Below are positions 6,261 through 10,913 of a stretch of 10,913 bases of DNA, piece by piece; position 1 is the stretch's first letter; the number at the start of each line of letters is the position of its first letter. The stretch covers positions 1-10,913 of the forward strand of contig CAZBSD010000051.1 in assembly GCA_964494735.1 (NCBI GenBank). Direction: 5' to 3'. The translations under genes and the position numbers were made by a program. Below the pieces are notes generated by a model. That model did no database searches, was not told the origin of the DNA, and saw only the letters and a program-made list of their open reading frames with translations. The DNA is from PHAA01 sp964494735. Lineage in GTDB: Bacteria > Bacillota > Syntrophomonadia > Syntrophomonadales > Syntrophomonadaceae.

Positions 6261-7347
6261 AGACCTTGGTGAAATGATTCGTACTATTATGATCAGAGCT
6301 AGATATTGGATTTTTTATGTTGGGCAGGTCTGGCATGATCGCTTGGACGATCTGATCAATAATCACTCGACCTCATGGCGACAGAAAATATGGGCTCAGA
6401 GACGCGGATTTTTGTCTGAGAAGATTTCCATTTATGGTCTGACGGAATCAAATTATCGAGATTATTTATCCGACTTCGCCTATATAAAAATGCATCCCAT
6501 TAACGGCTCATATAGCCGCTGGATCGACGATAAATTGGTTATTCGCTATCTACTTGAACCCTTCAAAGAGTATCTTCCTAAATATTATTATCATCTCAAT
6601 AAAGGACAGGTATTCCGCTTGCCGGATCTGCCCGCACGTTGCCCGGCTAGCCTGGAGGGAGTCCATGAAATCGTGAAGATAAGCGGTGATTTAGCGCTAA
6701 AGCCCATGGCTGGCTCGAAGGGCCAGGGCTTCTACAAGCTTTCCTGCCGTGGCCAACAGCTTTTCATTAATAACTTGCCGGCCTCTGTAGAGCAATTAAA
6801 CCATATGTTGAAGCAGATGAAGAATTATATCGTAACCGAATACATAACTGCCCATCAGGAGATCCGCAGGCTGTACCCGGATGCGCCTAACACATTGCGA
6901 ATTCTGGTAATAAACCAGCCTCCTGATGACCTCGTTTTTGTGCATGCTTATATACGATTCGGGACGCTGGAATCAGGAGTGGTCGATAATACTGCGGCTG
7001 GTGGCGTATTTGCCCATTTGGACCTGGATACCGGGAGGTTTTCGAGTTGTATTAGGAGTCTCCGTTATGAATATGTGAGTTGTCCGATTCATCCAGATAC
7101 AGGGTTAATTATGGAAGGGAGCGTTCCTCACCTGGACCTGATTAAGCAAAAGATACATGCTATTTGCGCCCATATTCCTCAGCTAAAATATATGGGGTTC
7201 GATATTATTGTTACAGGTGACGGTTTTAAAATAATCGAAATCAATTCACTTCCCGGAATTGCTGCCCAGTATTATAAGCCAATGTTTCAGGTGGAGGGTT
7301 GCCGGGATTTCTTCAACGGTCTGGAAAGAAAGCAGACCAGAGGATGA
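6250..7347 (+). CDS. Sugar-transfer-associated ATP-grasp protein
   Basis: An ATP-dependent ligase of the type found in polysaccharide loci (the family called sugar-transfer associated ATP-grasp), thought to activate a carboxylate and join it to an amine or other nucleophile. In the 365 residues, the glycine-rich nucleotide loop is LALKPMAGSKGQG (148-160, K151), the hinge region is VTEYITAHQEI (195-205), the family block PNTLRILV is at 213-220, and metal binding is by EINSLPG (330-336). The N-terminal ~110 residues are aromatic-rich and basic, as in relatives. AAGGTG lies 5 nt before the ATG at 6250; a second ATG at 6253 is equally possible. It looks more AT-rich than the following gene. Its substrates are not evident: an amino acid or a uronic acid on the glycan is plausible. 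Confidence 0.82.
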   Translation: MMSKDLGEMIRTIMIRARYWIFYVGQVWHDRLDDLINNHSTSWRQKIWAQRRGFLSEKISIYGLTESNYRDYLSDFAYIKMHPINGSYSRWIDDKLVIRYLLEPFKEYLPKYYYHLNKGQVFRLPDLPARCPASLEGVHEIVKISGDLALKPMAGSKGQGFYKLSCRGQQLFINNLPASVEQLNHMLKQMKNYIVTEYITAHQEIRRLYPDAPNTLRILVINQPPDDLVFVHAYIRFGTLESGVVDNTAAGGVFAHLDLDTGRFSSCIRSLRYEYVSCPIHPDTGLIMEGSVPHLDLIKQKIHAICAHIPQLKYMGFDIIVTGDGFKIIEINSLPGIAAQYYKPMFQVEGCRDFFNGLERKQTRG

Positions 7348-7401
7348 CTACTCACGGGGCAGCAGAGATGTTAGGCAGCAGGGCTGATGGTCCTTATGAA
7401 T

Positions 7402-7508
7402 CAGAAAAAGGATTATATCGTGACCGAGCATATCACTCTCTCACGGTGACATCAGGTAGATATTTTCCGGCTTCCCCACACATCGCGAATTCTGGTCATC
7501 AAACTGCC
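7402..7508 (+). pseudogene. Decayed fragment of an ATP-grasp gene
   Basis: This stretch aligns without gaps to 6814-6920 inside the intact ATP-grasp gene. 28/36 bases match in 7402-7437 and 25/30 in 7479-7508, with exactly 41 bases between the two blocks in both places. Translated in the same frame, 17 of 36 residues are identical (DYIVTEHIT against NYIVTEYIT; TSRILVIKLP against TLRILVINQP), and codon 16 is a TGA stop at 7447-7449. It is the remains of a paralogous gene whose rest has been deleted. It fills most of the 192-bp gap between the two ATP-grasp genes, and its right end now holds the ribosome site of the next gene. Confidence 0.8.
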
Positions 7509-7539
7509 ACAATCCGGACAGAGACGAGGTAGACCGAAC

Positions 7540-8739
7540 TTGAAAAAAATCCTCCTGTTGGGCGGCTCGGCTCAACAAATCCCGGCTATAATTGCAGCCC
7601 GCCGGTTAGGATACAGCCCGGTGCTTTGCGACTATCTGCCTGCCAACCCTGGACAATTTTATGCCGACATGTTCTATGAGGTTAGCACTACTGACCAAGC
7701 GGCAGTATTAGAGGTGGCGAGAAGAGAGCGGATCGCGGGTGTGGTGGCGTATGCATCCGATCCTGCCGCTCTTACCGCCGCCCGTGTGGCCGATGAGATG
7801 GGGCTGCCGGGCAATCCATACTCTTCGGTCGAGATACTCACACACAAAGACAGATACCGGGAATTCTTGGTCCGGAGTAATTTTGCCACACCCCGAGCGT
7901 GGGGATACGATTCTATCAGGGCCGCATGGCAGGATATCGGAAAGTTCAAAATGCCAGCGGTAATAAAACCGGTCGATTCCTCTGGCAGCAAAGGGGTCAG
8001 TATACTGAAGAAACCAGAAGACCTGCCTAAACAGGCTGAAAGTGCCTTGAGCCACTCCCGGTGCCAGCGCTTCATAATCGAGGAATTCATTGAGCAAAAA
8101 GGTTACCAGGTGGCCGGCGATGGGTTCGTGGTGGACGGTCAACTCGTTTTCAGGTGTTTCGGCAATGATCACTTTGATCCCAGCAATCCCAATCCACTGG
8201 TTCCGGTGGCCGCCAGTTTCCCCTACTACGGGACTCAGCGTCTGCAAAATAAAATACATGATGAAATCCAGCGCCTGCTTACCTTACTTGATATTAGAAT
8301 GGGCGCATTCAATTTCGATATCCGCATTGATGTGGATGAAAATGTTTACCTGATGGAGGTAGGTCCTCGCAACGGCGGCAATTACATCCCGCAGGTAATA
8401 AAATATGCAACCGGAGTGGATTTGGTCGATTATACGATCAGGGCCGCCATGGGAGAAGATTGCGGTGATCTTGAGATGAGTGGGGTAGAGGGATTTTGGA
8501 GTTATTACACCCTGCATAGCAGAAGAGCGGGCATTCTCCAGAGGCTTGATATCGGTGACCAGGTCATAAGACGCAACTTGGTGGAAAAGCACCTTAATTA
8601 CGCAATCGGGGATCATGTTCCGGCTCTTACCGGGTCCGCCCGGGCGATAGGTATTTTGATCATGACATTTTATTCTCAAACGGAGATGCTCGATATGATG
8701 AACGATACCGGGCGATGGTTGGATATGGTGGTGGGATGA
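7540..8739 (+). CDS. ATP-grasp carboxylate-amine ligase
   Basis: A 399-residue ATP-grasp enzyme expected to make an acyl-phosphate from a carboxylate and transfer it to an amine. An N-terminal Rossmann-like lobe (KKILLLGGSAQQIPAI, 2-17) resembles PurK/PurT and L-amino-acid-ligase proteins. The ATP loop is VIKPVDSSGSKGVS (141-154, K143), followed by the EEFIE hinge (181-185). Metal-binding residues are E273 and N278 in YLMEVGPRNGGNY. The C-terminal ~100 residues form the extra lobe common in amino-acid ligases. The start is TTG at 7540, with GAGGT 9 nt upstream. Its stop overlaps the next frame (ATGA), so translation may be coupled. In this locus it could attach an amino acid to an amino sugar, but synthesis of a small dipeptide or a cofactor cannot be excluded. 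Confidence 0.82.
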   Translation: MKKILLLGGSAQQIPAIIAARRLGYSPVLCDYLPANPGQFYADMFYEVSTTDQAAVLEVARRERIAGVVAYASDPAALTAARVADEMGLPGNPYSSVEILTHKDRYREFLVRSNFATPRAWGYDSIRAAWQDIGKFKMPAVIKPVDSSGSKGVSILKKPEDLPKQAESALSHSRCQRFIIEEFIEQKGYQVAGDGFVVDGQLVFRCFGNDHFDPSNPNPLVPVAASFPYYGTQRLQNKIHDEIQRLLTLLDIRMGAFNFDIRIDVDENVYLMEVGPRNGGNYIPQVIKYATGVDLVDYTIRAAMGEDCGDLEMSGVEGFWSYYTLHSRRAGILQRLDIGDQVIRRNLVEKHLNYAIGDHVPALTGSARAIGILIMTFYSQTEMLDMMNDTGRWLDMVVG

Positions 8740-9029
8740 GTAGGAAAGTGATGATCCTGGGAGCAGGACATGAGCAGGTTCCTATTTTAAGGACGACTCT
8801 CGGCACGGGCGCTGAAATTATACTCATCAGTCCGCCTGGGAATTATCCGGGATTTCAATATGCGCATCGTTATTTATCGGAAACAAAACACAAGGGATCA
8901 CGAAAAGGGGCAGTGCTGGTTTTCGGAAAGACGAAAAAGGAATGCTGCGACATATGTGATAAAGTTAATACTACCTTGAGAATCGACGTGGAAGCCGCCA
9001 ATGGAGATATATCAGGAATACAATGGTAG
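8736..9029 (+). pseudogene. Internally deleted ATP-grasp paralogue (97 codons)
   Basis: From the ATG at 8736 the product is 97 residues. Residues 1-53 (RKVMILGAGHEQVPI..., PPGNYPGFQYAHRYLSE) follow the first ~52 residues of the upstream ligase, including the G-x4-Q-x-P-I pattern and the NPG/YPG and A-x4-Y spacing. Residues from about 64 (KGAVLVFGKTKKECCDICDK and NTTLRIDVE) follow its last ~30 residues (IGILIMTFYSQTEMLDMMND, RWLDMVV). The ~310 residues that form the ATP and metal sites are absent, so it cannot be a ligase. The frame stays open and the ATG overlaps the previous stop, so it may still be translated. Most likely a recent deletion product; a retained small binding domain is the alternative. 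Confidence 0.75.
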
Positions 9030-9050
9030 TTTGTTAGGGGGAGCCGGTAC

Positions 9051-10145
9051 ATGCGTGAACCGATTAAGGTGACCAGAGCCTCCCTGCCCGAGTTGCAGGA
9101 ATACATAGACGAAATAAAAGACATGTGGGAAAGCCACTGGATAACGAATATGGGTACCAAGCATAAGCAACTGGAAGAACTATTATGCCAGTATCTGCAG
9201 GCCCCCCACCTGACCTTATTTGCCAACGGGCACTTGGCCTTGGAGAGTATCCTCACCGCGCTCTCCCTGCAAGGCGAAGTCATTACAACTCCTTTCACCT
9301 TTGCTTCCACCACCCATGCCATAGTAAGGTGCGGATTGGAACCCGTTTTTTGTGACATCAATGATGACGACTTTACTATTGACACCAAGCAGCTCGAATC
9401 TTTGATAACCGCCAAAACCAGTGCTATTTTACCGGTACATGTATATGGCCATGTCTGCCAAGTGGAGGAGATAGAGAGCATCGCCAGCCGCTATGACCTC
9501 AAGGTTATCTACGATGCCGCCCATGCCTTTGGAGTCACCGTTAATGGCCGCGGTATCTCCAATTTCGGTGATGCCGCCATGTTTAGTTTTCACGCCACCA
9601 AGGTCTTTAACACCATCGAAGGAGGAGCAGTTGCCTGCCGGGATGCTGTTTGGCGGGACAGATTGAATGGTCTGAAGAACTTCGGCATCGTCGGACCTGA
9701 GTCGGTCAAGGCCGTGGGTGGCAATGCCAAAATGAATGAATTTCAAGCCGCCATGGGAATCTGCAATCTGCGCCACCTGGACGAGGAGATCAATAAACGG
9801 GGTGTCATCCATACCAGGTATGTTGATTGGCTGGATGGGGTGCCGGGGATCAGGTTGGTCAAAGCGCAGCCGGGAGTGAAAAGTAATTTTGCTTATTTTC
9901 CGGTAGTCTTTGAGGGCTACAAACTGAGCCGCGATGAGGTTTTTGACCGGCTCAGGGCGGAGAACGTCTTTGCTCGTAAATATTTCTTCCCGCTGACCAA
10001 CGGCTTGGAATGTTACGCGGGCAGGTTTGATCAAGGGCGGACCCCCGTAGCCGATTGTATAGCCAGCCACGTCCTAACCTTACCTCTTTATCCGGATTTG
10101 GCTCTCGAAGATGTGGAGAGAATCTGTACCATAATTTTAAGATGA
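9051..10145 (+). CDS. DegT/DnrJ/EryC1-type PLP sugar aminotransferase
   Basis: Transfers an amino group, usually from glutamate, to a keto group of a nucleotide-linked sugar, giving an amino sugar for glycan assembly. The 364-residue protein has the family signature at the cofactor lysine, FSFHATKVFNTIEGG, with K184. The cofactor-binding Asp-x-x-His is D155-A-A-H158 in IYDAAHAFG, and the N-terminal substrate segment is ESHWITNMGTKH (27-38). The FHATKVFNTIEGG form is typical of VioA/DesI-like enzymes that act on dTDP-4-keto-6-deoxysugars, but regiochemistry cannot be read from sequence alone. TTAGGGGGAG lies 8 nt before the ATG, a strong site. It supplies a likely amine acceptor for the acyltransferase and ATP-grasp proteins encoded nearby. 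Confidence 0.92.
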   Translation: MREPIKVTRASLPELQEYIDEIKDMWESHWITNMGTKHKQLEELLCQYLQAPHLTLFANGHLALESILTALSLQGEVITTPFTFASTTHAIVRCGLEPVFCDINDDDFTIDTKQLESLITAKTSAILPVHVYGHVCQVEEIESIASRYDLKVIYDAAHAFGVTVNGRGISNFGDAAMFSFHATKVFNTIEGGAVACRDAVWRDRLNGLKNFGIVGPESVKAVGGNAKMNEFQAAMGICNLRHLDEEINKRGVIHTRYVDWLDGVPGIRLVKAQPGVKSNFAYFPVVFEGYKLSRDEVFDRLRAENVFARKYFFPLTNGLECYAGRFDQGRTPVADCIASHVLTLPLYPDLALEDVERICTIILR

Positions 10146-10230
10146 GCAGATAACATATTGGTTTTTGTGGCGGTTGTCAGATTAACGATGGCCAGACCGG
10201 GCTGAGTCTCAAACCGCAAATAATATTTAT
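10146..10230. other. 85-bp gap before the flippase gene
   Basis: No terminator with a T-run is visible, so co-transcription with the aminotransferase is likely. GCGGTT (10170-10175) and AACCGC (10212-10217) could pair across 36 nt. No clear Shine-Dalgarno sequence precedes the ATG at 10231. Confidence 0.4.
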
Positions 10231-10913
10231 ATGATGGTGAGTCCTACGTCTGATTTGAAACAAAAAACGATCAAGAGCCTGGTGTGGAGCGCCACTGATA
10301 ATATCGGCGTGCAGCTCCTGCAGTTTATTATTACCATAGTGATGGCTCGGCAATTGTTTCCCGAACAATACGGACTGATCGCTATGCTGGTTATTTTTAT
10401 GGATATAGCCCAGTCCTTGGTGGAGAGTGGCTTTGGTTCTGCCTTGATCCAGAAACCTGATACCACCCAGGTGCATTATTCGTCGGTTTTCTATTTTAAT
10501 ATCCTGATGGGTTGTATAATGGCAGGAATCCTTTGCCTGTTGTCTCCGTTCATTGCCAGGTTTTATAACCAACCGGTCTTGATCGGTTTGACCTGCTTCA
10601 TGTCTTTGAATCTGATCATTAATTCGTGGGCTAGTGTTCAAGCTAATTTGATGGTCAAGAGCCTGAATTTTAAGAACCTGACCAAGGTTAGTTTTGGGGC
10701 TACTGTGTTATCAGGTATTATCGGGATTATTTTGGCTTGCCAAGGCTTTGGAGTGTGGAGTCTGGCGGTCCAGAATGTATCAGCCACTTTGCTGCGAACG
10801 GTTTTTCTATGGTTATTCAGCCGATGGCGCCCATCAAGGGTTTTCAGCCTGACCGTGTTGAAAGAGCTTTTCGCCTACGGGTCGCGCCTCTTGGCCGCTG
10901 GTCTGCTGGATGT
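10231..10913 (+). CDS. Wzx/PST-type polysaccharide flippase (3' end outside window)
   Basis: The first 227 codons of a membrane protein of the MOP flippase superfamily (Polysacc_synt/WzxC-like), which moves lipid-linked oligosaccharide across the cytoplasmic membrane. Family-typical segments include TIKSLVWSATDNIGVQLLQF, MARQLFPEQYGLIAML, SGFGSALIQKPDTTQVHYSS, VFYFN and GFGVWSLAVQN, with ELFAYGSRLLAAGLLD at the window edge. About six hydrophobic segments are already present, roughly half of the usual 12-14, and the full protein should be 450-500 residues. The start could be the ATG at 10231, 10234 or GTG at 10237; none has a good ribosome site, so initiation may depend on upstream translation. 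It sits downstream of the aminotransferase and marks the locus as a Wzx-dependent surface glycan cluster. Confidence 0.88.
   Translation, partial: MMVSPTSDLKQKTIKSLVWSATDNIGVQLLQFIITIVMARQLFPEQYGLIAMLVIFMDIAQSLVESGFGSALIQKPDTTQVHYSSVFYFNILMGCIMAGILCLLSPFIARFYNQPVLIGLTCFMSLNLIINSWASVQANLMVKSLNFKNLTKVSFGATVLSGIIGIILACQGFGVWSLAVQNVSATLLRTVFLWLFSRWRPSRVFSLTVLKELFAYGSRLLAAGLLD

Noticed and set aside
7299..7532. 77-residue ORF spanning the end of the ATP-grasp gene
   Set aside because: It is out of frame with the ATP-grasp similarity; the meaningful frame there is the broken one at 7402-7508.
10177..10641. 154-residue minus-strand ORF
   Set aside because: It is the shadow of the flippase gene, whose plus-strand frame shows clear family segments and stays open to the window edge.

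Overview
The window reads like a draft-scaffold piece of a low-oxygen Firmicutes (Clostridia) genome, perhaps of the Syntrophomonas/Pelotomaculum type. That placement is an inference. It rests on the amidase architecture (SH3, copper-amine-oxidase-like stalk, AMIN, Amidase_3), purine-rich Shine-Dalgarno sites, GTG and TTG starts, and an interspersed repeat that translates to CHSERSEES-like peptides. A run of exactly 100 N shows that two contigs were joined inside that repeat.

Layout. Positions 1-300 hold the 38-bp tandem repeat and the gap. A minus-strand galE (340-1335) follows, with its own promoter candidate and a weak terminator. After a 378-bp AT-rich intergenic region comes a 738-residue secreted N-acetylmuramoyl-L-alanine amidase (1714-3930). 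The 472-bp stretch 3931-4402 has no convincing gene but holds a nested 124-nt stem-loop (4025-4148) flanked by two near-identical small hairpins in direct orientation.

Positions 4403-10913 look like a surface-glycan locus. A divergent promoter region (5934-6122) separates two transcription units. The leftward unit is a NeuD/PglD-like left-handed beta-helix acyltransferase overlapping by 11 bp a BKACE-type (DUF849) beta-keto acid cleavage enzyme. The rightward unit is a 45-codon small ORF, a sugar-transfer-type ATP-grasp protein, a second carboxylate-amine-ligase-type ATP-grasp protein, a 97-codon ATP-grasp deletion product, a DegT-type PLP aminotransferase and the start of a Wzx/PST-type flippase that runs off the end.

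Working model (inference): the aminotransferase makes a nucleotide-linked amino sugar. The acyltransferase and/or ATP-grasp ligases decorate its amino group. The BKACE enzyme supplies an unusual acyl-CoA to the acyltransferase. The flippase exports the lipid-linked product. GalE, although separately transcribed, could supply UDP-galactose-type precursors.

The most notable unannotated observations are decayed ATP-grasp copies in the rightward unit. One is a colinear 107-bp fragment (7402-7508) with an in-frame stop. The other is an ORF (8736-9029) in which the first ~50 and last ~30 residues of an ATP-grasp protein are joined with the catalytic core missing. The structured element at 3975-4171 is the other item worth a genome-wide search.
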